A stretch of DNA of 43,243 bases, taken from contig JAZNOR010000093.1 in assembly GCA_045589235.1 (NCBI GenBank), positions 1 through 43,243 of the forward strand, written 5' to 3'. Below are positions 16,480 through 24,175 of this stretch, piece by piece; position 1 is the first letter of the stretch, and every line of letters starts with the position of its first letter. Source of the stretch: RGIG7332 sp045589235 (GTDB lineage Bacteria > Bacillota > Clostridia > Oscillospirales > JAAYXM01). The notes under the pieces are model-generated. The model searched no databases. It had not been told where the DNA came from and worked only from the letters and a program-made list of their open reading frames with translations. The position numbers and the translations under genes are program-made.

Positions 16480-17160
16480 TTAAATATGCTCGCCCAGTCT
16501 TTTACCCACAGTTTGTAAAATACTGAGGAGTGATGGCAAAAGCTCGGAATACTCTTCCTGCAAAAACTCCTGGGAAATTTCCGGCAAGTAGCACGGCTCT
16601 CCGCTTGGTGAATTATCAGAAAAAGCAGCTTTGAGACGTAATTCGCAAAGCTTCATTTCTGCATCAGACAATTCTTTCCACGCGTCTTCAGGAATTGAGA
16701 AAAACTTCTCCTGCTGTGTGCCCTTCGCACTGTAAAGCAAGCGGAACACCTTGTAAACCGCAGTATTTAAAAACATGGCTGTATCGGCAATTGCCTGCTT
16801 GTTTTTGCATTTACCCAAAATGTCAAACACCAAACCGCAGGAATTTACCAAAAGCTTTTTATTTAGCGCCGCCATCATACTGCCGCGCATAACATTAATC
16901 TTCTCATCACTGATATCAGGAATTTCATCCGCCTTAATTGTGTAATCATCTCGCGACATAGTTCTGCCAAGCAAAAAATCCGTAGATACACCGTAAAAAT
17001 CTGCAACTTTAACAACAAAGTCAAGCCCCGGTTCTCGCACGCCGTTTTCATAGTGAGATAAAACCGCCTGAGACACACCAAGCTCCTTGGCTGCAGCACG
17101 CTGACTCATCTTTTTCTCTTTACGCAAAAGCGATAATGTTCTCGAAAAATTGTTGTTCAT
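16480..17160 (-). CDS. XRE-family transcriptional regulator
   Basis: DNA-binding protein of 226 aa. The helix-turn-helix lies at residues about 6-60 (TLSLLRKEKKMSQRAAAKELGVSQAVLSHYENGVREPGLDFV, shown in part here: SQRAAAKELGVSQAVLSHYE). The remaining 165 residues are helical and unlike any effector domain I recognise; they may dimerise. The start is uncertain between ATG 17172 (six bases after AGGGA) and ATG 17160 (MNNNFSRTL, the usual family N-terminus); I prefer 17160. The target is unknown; the tRNA promoter begins 23 bp past its stop and pduL is divergent from it. Confidence 0.85.
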   Translation of the reverse strand: MNNNFSRTLSLLRKEKKMSQRAAAKELGVSQAVLSHYENGVREPGLDFVVKVADFYGVSTDFLLGRTMSRDDYTIKADEIPDISDEKINVMRGSMMAALNKKLLVNSCGLVFDILGKCKNKQAIADTAMFLNTAVYKVFRLLYSAKGTQQEKFFSIPEDAWKELSDAEMKLCELRLKAAFSDNSPSGEPCYLPEISQEFLQEEYSELLPSLLSILQTVGKRLGEHI

Positions 17161-17202
17161 AAGCGATTTCATCCCCCTTCCCTAAAAAACGACAGTAGGT
17201 AT

Positions 17203-17231
17203 ATTATACATAAGTTAATACAAAATGTAAA
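17203..17231 (-). promoter_or_regulatory. Promoter of the XRE regulator
   Basis: Minus strand TTTACA (17226-17231), 17-nt spacer, TATAAT (17203-17208). Confidence 0.7.
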
Positions 17232-17277
17232 GGATTTTTTTGCTTTTTTCAGAAAAAAATATTTTGGTGCAAAACAC

Positions 17278-17306
17278 TTGCCTTTTTTGTCATAATTAGG
17301 TACAAT
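17278..17306 (+). promoter_or_regulatory. Promoter of pduL
   Basis: TTGCCT (17278-17283), 17-nt spacer, TACAAT (17301-17306), 37 nt upstream of the start codon; GGAAGG at 17326-17331 serves as ribosome binding site. Confidence 0.65.
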
Positions 17307-17343
17307 TAAAGAAAGTAAATTATATGGAAGGCAGTGTTTTAAA

Positions 17344-17919
17344 ATGGAAAAGAAAGTTTTAATTGAAACCTCTGCACGTCACGTGCACGTTACCAAAGAG
17401 CACCTTGAAATCCTTTTTGGCAAGGGCGCTACTCTCACTCATAAGAAGGACCTTTCCCAGCCGGGTCAGTTTGCTTGTGAAGAGCGTGTTCGCATCGAAG
17501 GTCCGAAGCGCGCAATCGACGGCGTTTCTATCTTAGGTCCGGAGCGTCCGGCTACTCAGGTTGAAATTTCTTTAAGTGATGCTCGTTCAATCGGCGTTGC
17601 TGCTCCGATTCGCGAAAGCGGCGATGTTGCAGGTTCAGCTCCGGTTAAGATTGTTGGCCCTGCAGGTGAGATTGAAATCTCTGAGGGTGTTATCGTTGCT
17701 AAGCGTCACATTCATATGACTACCGCTGATGCTGCAAACTACGATCTCGCTGACAAAGAAGTTGTTTGCGTTAAGGTTGACGGTGAGCGTGCTCTTATTT
17801 TTGACGAGGTTGTTGTTCGCGTAAGTGACAAGTTTGCTTTAGCTATGCACGTTGACACAGATGAGTCTAACGCTGCTGCTCTTTCAGGCACAGTTTACGG
17901 CACAATTATCAAGAAGTAA
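17344..17919 (+). CDS. pduL: PduL-type phosphate acyltransferase (phosphotransacetylase)
   Basis: Interconverts acyl-CoA and acyl-phosphate; PduL is unrelated to Pta but does the same job. 191 aa. The two zinc-site His motifs SARHVHV (residues 10-16) and KRHIHM are visible, as are DLSQPGQFACEERV, GPERPATQVEIS and the C-terminal HVDTDESNAA. There is no encapsulation peptide extension at the N-terminus and no microcompartment gene nearby, so it is likely the housekeeping enzyme making acetyl-phosphate from the acetyl-CoA produced by NifJ (inference). Monocistronic, with its own promoter and terminator; codon use resembles highly expressed genes. Confidence 0.95.
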   Translation: MEKKVLIETSARHVHVTKEHLEILFGKGATLTHKKDLSQPGQFACEERVRIEGPKRAIDGVSILGPERPATQVEISLSDARSIGVAAPIRESGDVAGSAPVKIVGPAGEIEISEGVIVAKRHIHMTTADAANYDLADKEVVCVKVDGERALIFDEVVVRVSDKFALAMHVDTDESNAAALSGTVYGTIIKK

Positions 17920-17942
17920 TAAATTACATAAGAACATTTTAT

Positions 17943-17981
17943 AATAAGAAAAGCCTCGACATAGTCGAGGCTTTTCTTATT
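17943..17981. terminator. Bidirectional terminator between pduL and the DUF4886 gene
   Basis: Perfect 18-bp stem (17943-17960 with 17964-17981) with 3-nt loop ATA. The stop codon of the convergent minus-strand gene (17977-17979) is inside one arm. Confidence 0.88.
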
Positions 17982-18705
17982 CAAGAGGCATATTCATAAC
18001 GCATTTTTTAATAATTTCTACCGTTTCAGATGTTACTTCTTCATCAAAATTATTGAATTTATTATCTGTAACATCGTTTCCCGTTAAAAATCTGTACCAC
18101 AAAAGGGCTACTGCATATCTTCCTGCTCCGTATGTAACATGGCACCACTTGTCGCGGTGAATTTCGGAAATTTCATTTTTGAGAAGCTCCTGAAGCAGCG
18201 CGCCCGAACGGATTATTCTTTTAATTCCCAGATCCTTTGCAAGCTTGTCATTCGCTTTTTCAATGTCGCGGAACATATCGGCTTGCTTTGCATAGCCGAG
18301 CACATTTTGCATTCTCTCGTCACCCTCGGTGTACGCCCATGTCTGATGAACTACAATTTTGGCTTTCGGCGCGTATTTTTTAACATAGTTATAAAGCTCG
18401 GTTGCATACGGCTGATAGGTTTCGTAATCCGGTGATACATGGCTTGCCTGCTGAATTGTTATATAATCCCACTCTCGATTCAGTAGTGCTTCTTTGAGCG
18501 ATACTTTAAAAAACGTAAGTGTTCCGTTCACCTCAAGCTCATATGCACGCTCTTCCGAGAGTATATTTCTGTAATGCACATTAAGCGGGCAGCCGCTTAT
18601 ATATAAATTAACGGAGTTTATTGCAACACCATCTGCCTTTGCTATTTCGTGCAGATATCTATGCGCATCCTGCGAATAGCTGTTTCCTATTGATAAAACA
18701 TTCAT
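17977..18705 (-). CDS. DUF4886 / SGNH-like hydrolase
   Basis: 242 aa, beginning VLSIGNSYSQDAHRYLHEIA, which is the DUF4886 form of SGNH block I (GNSYS with the putative nucleophile). Other conserved pieces: ITIQQASHVSPDYETYQPY, VHQTWAYTEG and a C-terminal HVTYGAGRYAVALLWYRFLTG. DUF4886 proteins often sit in polysaccharide-utilisation loci; activity is unproven. No signal peptide. The start at 18705 follows AGAGGTG. Confidence 0.8.
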   Translation of the reverse strand: MNVLSIGNSYSQDAHRYLHEIAKADGVAINSVNLYISGCPLNVHYRNILSEERAYELEVNGTLTFFKVSLKEALLNREWDYITIQQASHVSPDYETYQPYATELYNYVKKYAPKAKIVVHQTWAYTEGDERMQNVLGYAKQADMFRDIEKANDKLAKDLGIKRIIRSGALLQELLKNEISEIHRDKWCHVTYGAGRYAVALLWYRFLTGNDVTDNKFNNFDEEVTSETVEIIKKCVMNMPLE

Positions 18706-18724
18706 TCAAAACACCTCTGAGAAT

Positions 18725-18753
18725 ATTTTACCACACACGATTTGCAATGTAAA
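18725..18753 (-). promoter_or_regulatory. Promoter of the DUF4886 gene
   Basis: Minus strand TTTACA (18748-18753), 17-nt spacer, TAAAAT (18725-18730). Confidence 0.55.
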
Positions 18754-18768
18754 GCAGTCAATATGCAA

Positions 18769-18797
18769 TTGACTTTTCTTTTTAGCTGTGCTACTAT
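18769..18797 (+). promoter_or_regulatory. Promoter of the 18823 operon
   Basis: TTGACT (18769-18774), 17-nt spacer, TACTAT (18792-18797), 25 nt upstream of the start codon and back-to-back with the divergent promoter. Confidence 0.65.
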
Positions 18798-18822
18798 TGC
18801 ATTTAGAAAACGAGGTGTATTT

Positions 18823-19416
18823 ATGAAGCACATTGAATTTACCCCCGGTAGCTGGGAAGACAAAATAGAATATGCTTACTCCGCGCGCTTTGATGTTATG
18901 CCGAAATTCACCCAAGAGGCAGATTGTATTAAAAATGAGCCGAATGACGGTGCATACTTTGGTCATGATAATATAAGCCTTTTAACACGTGAAAAATATT
19001 CGGCAAATATAATGCTTGAGCTCACCTGTTCGCTCGTTGGCAGTGCATGTCCGGTTATTCTTCTGGTAAAAGATGCGGAAGAAAAAAACGGAGTTCTTAT
19101 ATACAAGGAATATATCGAGGTTGTTTTGTGGGAACAAGGCCTCTGTGTTTGGTATTTCTGGAACACAGAGGAAGGAATTAAATGGCACCGCGTTGCGCGC
19201 ACACTTTTCCCTGTTGCAGAAAACGAAAAGCACAAGCTTAAAGTTTATATAGAAGATAAATATTTAAAAATCACAACTGGTGACAATTATTTACTTGTGC
19301 GAATAAATGAATTGTATGATGAATTTCATGTTGGAATAAATGCTTGCGAAGGTGTTTGCAAGTTATACGATTTCACAATATCAACCGAAACAAAGGAGGG
19401 CCTTTTAAATGTATAA
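18823..19416 (+). CDS. Hypothetical protein, probable beta-sandwich
   Basis: 197 aa, not recognised with certainty. The alternating hydrophobic pattern with many aromatics (YIEVVLWEQGLCVWYFWN, KHKLKVYIEDKYLKITTGD, EFHVGINACEGVCKLYDFTI) suggests a concanavalin-A-like/glucanase beta-sandwich, loosely like the YesU-type protein at 23402. No signal peptide and no clear catalytic pair. ATG 18823 follows GAGGTG. Its last 8 nt overlap the start of the next gene, whose GGAGGG lies inside this frame, so the two are translationally coupled. Confidence 0.7.
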   Translation: MKHIEFTPGSWEDKIEYAYSARFDVMPKFTQEADCIKNEPNDGAYFGHDNISLLTREKYSANIMLELTCSLVGSACPVILLVKDAEEKNGVLIYKEYIEVVLWEQGLCVWYFWNTEEGIKWHRVARTLFPVAENEKHKLKVYIEDKYLKITTGDNYLLVRINELYDEFHVGINACEGVCKLYDFTISTETKEGLLNV

Positions 19417-19909
19417 TTTTATAGCTGAAAGCTTTAGTGTGCTCGGTATGGTAGCACTCGTTGCATCATTCCAGATTAAAAAGCCACGCGTTATGTTCGC
19501 CATTCAATGCCTTGCAAATGCGCTTTTCTGTGTGAATTACGCTATGCTTTTTGAGTGGACTTCAGCTGCTCTTATGGTTCTCGGAATGTTCACGCCTGTT
19601 ATTCTGATTTTAACCAAAGGCAACAATAAATTCATCAAGTATGCGATTATGCTCGTTTATTTATTAGTTGCGATATTTACATATAACAGTCCTCTTGATA
19701 TTTTCCTCTGCATTGCTCAGCTTTGCGGTATTATGGCACAATGGACATATCGCCCGCGCCTCATTCGTTGGGTGCGTCTTTGCGCTTCTCCCTTCTGGCT
19801 TGCAAAGAACATTCACGTCGGAATCTTCATTACTTTAGCTGAGCTATTCACCCTCATTTCAATTGTAATATTCTTAATAAGAACAAGAAAAGATGAAAGT
19901 CTTAGATAA
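19409..19909 (+). CDS. YgjV-family inner membrane protein (paralogue 2)
   Basis: 166-aa polytopic membrane protein with about six helices, same family as the protein at 13270: SFSVLGMVALVASFQIKKPRVMFAIQ at the start, LANALFCVNYAMLFEWTSAALMVLG, then a C-terminal RWVRLCASPFWLAKN that aligns with the RRFGIVNSVSWLIYN of paralogue 1. Function unknown. Translationally coupled to the preceding gene. Confidence 0.8.
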   Translation: MYNFIAESFSVLGMVALVASFQIKKPRVMFAIQCLANALFCVNYAMLFEWTSAALMVLGMFTPVILILTKGNNKFIKYAIMLVYLLVAIFTYNSPLDIFLCIAQLCGIMAQWTYRPRLIRWVRLCASPFWLAKNIHVGIFITLAELFTLISIVIFLIRTRKDESLR

Positions 19910-19910
19910 C

Positions 19911-19943
19911 AAAAAGCCTTGAACTTTAAGTTCAAGGCTTTTT
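19911..19943. terminator. Shared bidirectional terminator
   Basis: 14-bp stem (19911-19924 with 19930-19943), loop TTTAA, with A- and T-runs at the two ends. It begins 2 nt after the stop of the plus-strand gene, and the TGA of the convergent glycosyltransferase (19932-19934) is inside the stem. Confidence 0.85.
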
Positions 19944-20927
19944 ATTGTTTGCTTTTGATTTTCCAATGGTTTTCATAATAAATGCATATCCAATCGGGAA
20001 ATATACACCAAAATAAAATTTAATCTTTCGCTTAGCATCAAATGCAGGAAGTAAATCTTTTCTTCTTTCTCTTAAAAATTTTCGTATTTTTTGACTCTCA
20101 ATATCAAAAAAATTCCGTTTCCGCATACAAACATCAAATACATTAAGAACCATACGTTTTTGTGCGTTTGCGTTCTCCATACGCCCGAACTTTTCTTCAC
20201 TTTTCCATACCCATTCTCTGCGTTCAAAGCGGTTAAGAAATCCTGAAAAGGCCCAATCCCACGAGCTGTTGCTTTCATGAATTCGTGTGTAATAAAGTTT
20301 TTTGTCTAAAAATACTGTATCGGCCCCTTTTATCAAATTTTCATAAATGAACAAAAAGTCTTCACCAATGAAAAAACTGGGGTTAAACCGCGTATCTCCT
20401 ATTAAATCTCGGCGAATCATTACGCCGCCAATGCAGGCAAAAGGCGTTTTACCGTGGAATACTGCGTCAATGCTTTTCTCAAAGGTATGATGCACGTATC
20501 CTTTTGAACGCTCTTCTTTACATTTTTCGTTAACCAGATGCCAGAACGACTTGCCAACACCAACAACTTCTGTTCCTGCCATACCCGCACCTGTTTCATT
20601 TAGTGCTGTAACAAGAGCTTCTAAAAGAACCGAATGTATTGCATCGTCGCTGTCTATAAAGAAAACAAATTCGCCAACTGCAGCATCAATTCCTATATTG
20701 CGAGCAGCTGATACTCCTGCATGGTTCTGAAGTAAAACCTTGATGCGAGAATCTTCTTCCGATAGCCGGATGCACATATCTAAAGTATTATCAGTGGAGC
20801 CGTCATCAATTAGAATAATTTCAAAATTCTGATACGTCTGCGCTAATACGGAATTTATACTTTCTTCCAAATACGCTGACCTGTTGTATACCGGTATGAT
20901 AATCGAAACCATGCCTTTATTTAACAT
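19932..20927 (-). CDS. Family 2 glycosyltransferase (GT-A fold)
   Basis: 331 aa. N-terminal GT2 domain: VSIIIPVYNRSAYLEESINS, the nucleotide-binding LIDDGSTDNT, AGVSAARNIGID and the metal-binding DXD-type motif FIDSDD near residue 93. Predicted inverting transferase using a nucleotide sugar, probably for cell-surface polysaccharide. The acceptor-binding region ends in a Lys/Arg-rich tail without a clear transmembrane helix. The start at 20927 has AAAGGAG. 24 nt downstream of the hydrolase gene, so likely co-transcribed. Confidence 0.88.
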   Translation of the reverse strand: MLNKGMVSIIIPVYNRSAYLEESINSVLAQTYQNFEIILIDDGSTDNTLDMCIRLSEEDSRIKVLLQNHAGVSAARNIGIDAAVGEFVFFIDSDDAIHSVLLEALVTALNETGAGMAGTEVVGVGKSFWHLVNEKCKEERSKGYVHHTFEKSIDAVFHGKTPFACIGGVMIRRDLIGDTRFNPSFFIGEDFLFIYENLIKGADTVFLDKKLYYTRIHESNSSWDWAFSGFLNRFERREWVWKSEEKFGRMENANAQKRMVLNVFDVCMRKRNFFDIESQKIRKFLRERRKDLLPAFDAKRKIKFYFGVYFPIGYAFIMKTIGKSKANNKKP

Positions 20928-20951
20928 AGATAGCGCTCCTTTCCGACAACT

Positions 20952-22007
20952 TTACCAGCCGAGCTTATCGGCTTCTTCGCGAATTCTGTCCCACGCGATG
21001 TCGTGGCACCAATAGTGTGCACGCGGAGTTTCAAATAATGATTCCTTACCGGAAGCGCCGGCTTTTGCGTAAATCTTTTTAACAATTTCATAAGAATCGC
21101 GCACGCCCTCAATCGGAAAAATCGGGTCGAGCTTACCTGCAATAATGAGAAGATTTCTCGGTGCTATGAGACACGCAAGGTCTTCCATCTCAAACCAGTT
21201 ACAAATGTCCGGTATGTAGTTACAGGAGCAATGCTCTACTTCAAAAATCGAGGTTTTAAATGAGCAGAAGGCACAACCCGGAACACTTAATTTAATTCTC
21301 TCGTCAAAGCAAGACGCATAGAAGGTTGCTGTGCCGCCACCGGATGTTCCGATAACCATAATTTTATCTTTGTCAATTATATCACTGAAATTCTCTTCCA
21401 TAACTGTAATTGCCTGATGCACGTCCCACACGCGTTCACCGATTACCGTTCTGCCGAGGTTAAGTGCTGTGAAAACAGTGTGCGCGCAGGTGTGACGCTG
21501 AGGTTTAAAAATCACTTCTTCGCCATAAGTTCTCTTTGAGCCGCGCTCACCCATTCCACGCTGCTCAATGCAGAGCGCCGCAAAACCTTTTTCAACCGCC
21601 TGCAAGCCGAATGCACCGCGCGGCTGAGAATTTTCATCGCCCTCATACTTGGTGTTTCCGATTGATAAATGGAAGCCCGTTGTGTGACCCTGCAGGGCTA
21701 TTGCAAGCGGATACTTATCCTTACCTAATTTCGGAATCAAGAAATAGCACGGAACTGTTGAGCCCACTTCACTATCAAATGTAAATCGAATTTGAGTATA
21801 TGTATCAAACTCAACTTTTTCTTCAATTTCAAAATTAAACGGGCATGAGTTAGCCATAATTTTATCCATTCCCAAAAGCTCGTTTAATTTTTCGCGAACC
21901 TTACTTCTCCACTCGTCATAGTTGCAATCTTCCTTAAACGCAAGCTTGCCAACGGTATTTTGCACTAAAATATCGTGGCACAAATCACCGTCAATTTTCT
22001 TAATCAT
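20952..22007 (-). CDS. Alpha/beta hydrolase, acetyl-xylan-esterase-like
   Basis: 351-aa cytoplasmic alpha/beta hydrolase of the dienelactone hydrolase / acetylxylan-esterase-like group. Visible: LAIALQGHTTGFH (oxyanion region), IEQRGMGERGSK, RVWDVHQAITVM, nucleophile elbow VIGTSGGGTATFYAS, Asp in IAGKLDPIFPIEG, and His in ARAHYWCHD. The N-terminal extension (about 90 residues) before the fold is typical of this group. It lies in a minus-strand series with YesU-like and DegT genes upstream, which suggests deacylation of an imported sugar (inference). Confidence 0.82.
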   Translation of the reverse strand: MIKKIDGDLCHDILVQNTVGKLAFKEDCNYDEWRSKVREKLNELLGMDKIMANSCPFNFEIEEKVEFDTYTQIRFTFDSEVGSTVPCYFLIPKLGKDKYPLAIALQGHTTGFHLSIGNTKYEGDENSQPRGAFGLQAVEKGFAALCIEQRGMGERGSKRTYGEEVIFKPQRHTCAHTVFTALNLGRTVIGERVWDVHQAITVMEENFSDIIDKDKIMVIGTSGGGTATFYASCFDERIKLSVPGCAFCSFKTSIFEVEHCSCNYIPDICNWFEMEDLACLIAPRNLLIIAGKLDPIFPIEGVRDSYEIVKKIYAKAGASGKESLFETPRAHYWCHDIAWDRIREEADKLGW

Positions 22008-22035
22008 AAATTATTCCCTCTCTCAAAATAAATTT

Positions 22036-22068
22036 ACTCCCTTGATTGTATCACACAATCAAGGGAGT
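22036..22068 (-). terminator. Hairpin after the DegT gene
   Basis: Perfect 13-bp stem (22036-22048 with 22056-22068), 7-nt loop. On the minus strand it is followed by AAATTTATTTTG, a weak U-tract, so it may attenuate rather than fully stop transcription into the next gene. Confidence 0.6.
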
Positions 22069-22081
22069 TGCAAATATTAAA

Positions 22082-23389
22082 TTAGATACCCTTCTGCATT
22101 TCAGCTACTGCTTCCAAAACAGAATCTGCCATATACTGGAGCTGTTCATCGCTTAAGCCGTAAAGCGGTAAGTGGGTAAATCTCTTATAGAATACCTCTT
22201 CGCAATTCGGGCAAGTCTTCGCAATTTCGTCTGAATCATAGCCCATATCCTGAACGACTTTGAATCTGTAAAGCGGGCCAAAGTGCGCAATCTGGGTAAC
22301 GCCGCGCTCCTCAAGCTTTTTCTTGAGAACCTGAACATCGCCACCAGCCTTAGCCGGATCAATCTGCAGGAGATAAAGGTGGAATGTCGGCTTAATGTCT
22401 GCATTTCCTAAATCCTGCGGGATGATTGCATCGTTTTCTGCAAATCTGTTTGTTAAATATTCAGCAGCTTTTCTTCTTGCTTCAATGATTTCCTCGTTAC
22501 GCTCTACCTGAAGCGAGAGACCGAGACCCTGAATTTCAGTAGTCGAACTGTTTCCTGCAACAAACGGACCATATTTTCCCTGAATTGGAGTGATGTTATA
22601 GAGCCAATCCTTAATCGGGCAACTAAAATCAAGACCTAAGAAACGAGCCCTCTTCATCTCCGGACCGAATCCCGGAACATTGGTTGTTGCGATACCGCCC
22701 TCACCAAATGATGTGATATTCTTAACCTCGTGCATTGAGAATGCAGCAAAGTCACCGATTGTACCTATCTTCTTGCCCTTGTACATAGCGCCGAATGCGT
22801 GTGCTGCATCTTCAAGCACGATGATGTCATGCTTCTTTGCGAGCTCCATAATCGGGTCCATATCAACAGGATAACCACCGATATGTACAGGAACGATCAT
22901 CTTTGTTTTATCTGTAATTTTCTTTGCAACGTCATTGGGGTCCATATTGATTGTCTTCGGGTCGATATCAGCGAAAACAAGCTTTGCGCCAACTGCAAGC
23001 GGATATGCCATTGTTGCAACGAAAGTGATTGCAGGAACGATAACCTCATCGCCCTCCTTGAGATTTGCATACTTGTATGCAATTTCAAAGCCTGCGGTAG
23101 CATTTGCTACGAAAGTTGATGTTGTTGTGCCGAGATACTTATTGCAAGCCTCTTCAGCAGCTTCAACCTTGCTGCCGAGAGATAATTTCCCCGGAGGTGT
23201 TGCAATTGCATCAAGCTTCTTTACCTGCTGCCATACTGCCTCGAGAGCATCGTCGTATTCCTTGCCCTCGCCCTGCATAAGAAATTTGATAATCTCCATA
23301 AGGTCGTGAACATTATAGTTCTCACCAACCGCTGCCCACGGAACTCTTGTAGCTCCGGTATTATAACGGAAATCTGTTGCTTTACCCAT
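22082..23389 (-). CDS. DegT/DnrJ/EryC1/StrS family PLP-dependent aminotransferase
   Basis: 435 aa, fold-type I PLP enzyme of the sugar aminotransferase family. Visible: FVANATAGFEIAYKYANLKEGDEVIVP, PVHIGGYPVDM, IIVLEDAAHAFGAMYKGKKIG (PLP-binding Asp) and FSMHEVKNITSFGEGG containing the Schiff-base Lys. Such enzymes transaminate keto-sugars or cyclitols using glutamate or glutamine. The N-terminal 70 residues (RYNTGATRVPWAAVGENYN) are an extra helical segment. The start follows AGGAGG; 12 nt downstream of the YesU-like gene. Confidence 0.9.
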   Translation of the reverse strand: MGKATDFRYNTGATRVPWAAVGENYNVHDLMEIIKFLMQGEGKEYDDALEAVWQQVKKLDAIATPPGKLSLGSKVEAAEEACNKYLGTTTSTFVANATAGFEIAYKYANLKEGDEVIVPAITFVATMAYPLAVGAKLVFADIDPKTINMDPNDVAKKITDKTKMIVPVHIGGYPVDMDPIMELAKKHDIIVLEDAAHAFGAMYKGKKIGTIGDFAAFSMHEVKNITSFGEGGIATTNVPGFGPEMKRARFLGLDFSCPIKDWLYNITPIQGKYGPFVAGNSSTTEIQGLGLSLQVERNEEIIEARRKAAEYLTNRFAENDAIIPQDLGNADIKPTFHLYLLQIDPAKAGGDVQVLKKKLEERGVTQIAHFGPLYRFKVVQDMGYDSDEIAKTCPNCEEVFYKRFTHLPLYGLSDEQLQYMADSVLEAVAEMQKGI

Positions 23390-23401
23390 AATAAATTCCT
23401 C

Positions 23402-24028
23402 CTATTTAAATTCGGGTTCGTAGCGCTGATGGCGCTCTTCCCAATATATTTCACGTACTTCAATGTCTTTGATTTTAAGAACTGTTGAGTACGGTGAAAA
23501 TCCAACATGACCGCCAACAAATGCCTTTTTATCAATGAGCTCGGATACGAGCACATCGTCAACGATAAGGAAATTGTGGCCATTTATTGCACCGACCGTC
23601 ATACGAACTTCGGTGCCCGGTGTGTATTTATAATATGAATGGAGAGCGCAAACTTCATCCTCTGGGAATTTTTCAATTCCGCTTTTGCCCTCATACCAAC
23701 CGTTTAAACCGGAAACATAAGATGTTTTGAGGTAATTCTTCTCATCATCCCAGGTTGTACAGTAAACGCAATTTAAATCGCGCGTTGCAGGAAGCACAGT
23801 CGACATAGTAAAGCTCATCATAACGTCTTTATCAAAGCGCTTTTTACTGAGCAATATTCCGCCACGGTTTTCAGGCTCCTTGCCGATTAAATATCCGTCT
23901 TTAAACTCCCAGTTACCGAGCTTTGGCTCCCAATCAGCGCGCCAATTTTCGTCGGGTGCTGATTTTAGAACAATCGGCGATTTATCAACTATAATCTTTT
24001 TGCGTAAAAGCAAAATTTCATTCTGCAT
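23402..24028 (-). CDS. YesU-like (DUF1961) concanavalin-like protein
   Basis: 208-aa protein resembling the DUF1961/YesU family, a jelly-roll ConA-like fold found in rhamnogalacturonan and other glycan catabolic clusters. Characteristic pieces: WRADWEPKLGNWEFKDGYLIG, ENRGGILLSKKRF, YVSGLNGWYEGKSGIE and VGGHVGFSPYSTVLKIKDIEV. No signal peptide. Enzymatic activity is not established for the family. First gene of the minus-strand cluster and divergent from the PocR-AraC regulator. Confidence 0.75.
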   Translation of the reverse strand: MQNEILLLRKKIIVDKSPIVLKSAPDENWRADWEPKLGNWEFKDGYLIGKEPENRGGILLSKKRFDKDVMMSFTMSTVLPATRDLNCVYCTTWDDEKNYLKTSYVSGLNGWYEGKSGIEKFPEDEVCALHSYYKYTPGTEVRMTVGAINGHNFLIVDDVLVSELIDKKAFVGGHVGFSPYSTVLKIKDIEVREIYWEERHQRYEPEFK

Positions 24029-24128
24029 ATCTTTTTCACCTCTATAATTATTTTACCAAATTGCCAAGCTTAAAAAAAGGCGCTCCTTTCCCTATTTTTT
24101 GCACTATTTTCCCTTTCCGAGAACTCTA

Positions 24129-24156
24129 TTGACAAAAAAATCGCATTTGATATAAT
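24129..24156 (+). promoter_or_regulatory. Promoter of the PocR-AraC regulator
   Basis: TTGACA (24129-24134), 16-nt spacer, TATAAT (24151-24156), 19 nt upstream of the start codon. The spacer ends in TG one base before the -10 box. Confidence 0.7.
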
Positions 24157-24175
24157 GATATTTGGTGAATGAAAA

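Noticed and set aside
18706..18966. 86-codon minus-strand frame upstream of the DUF4886 gene
   Set aside because: Runs through the divergent promoter region and antisense to the 18823 gene; no ribosome binding site or family similarity.
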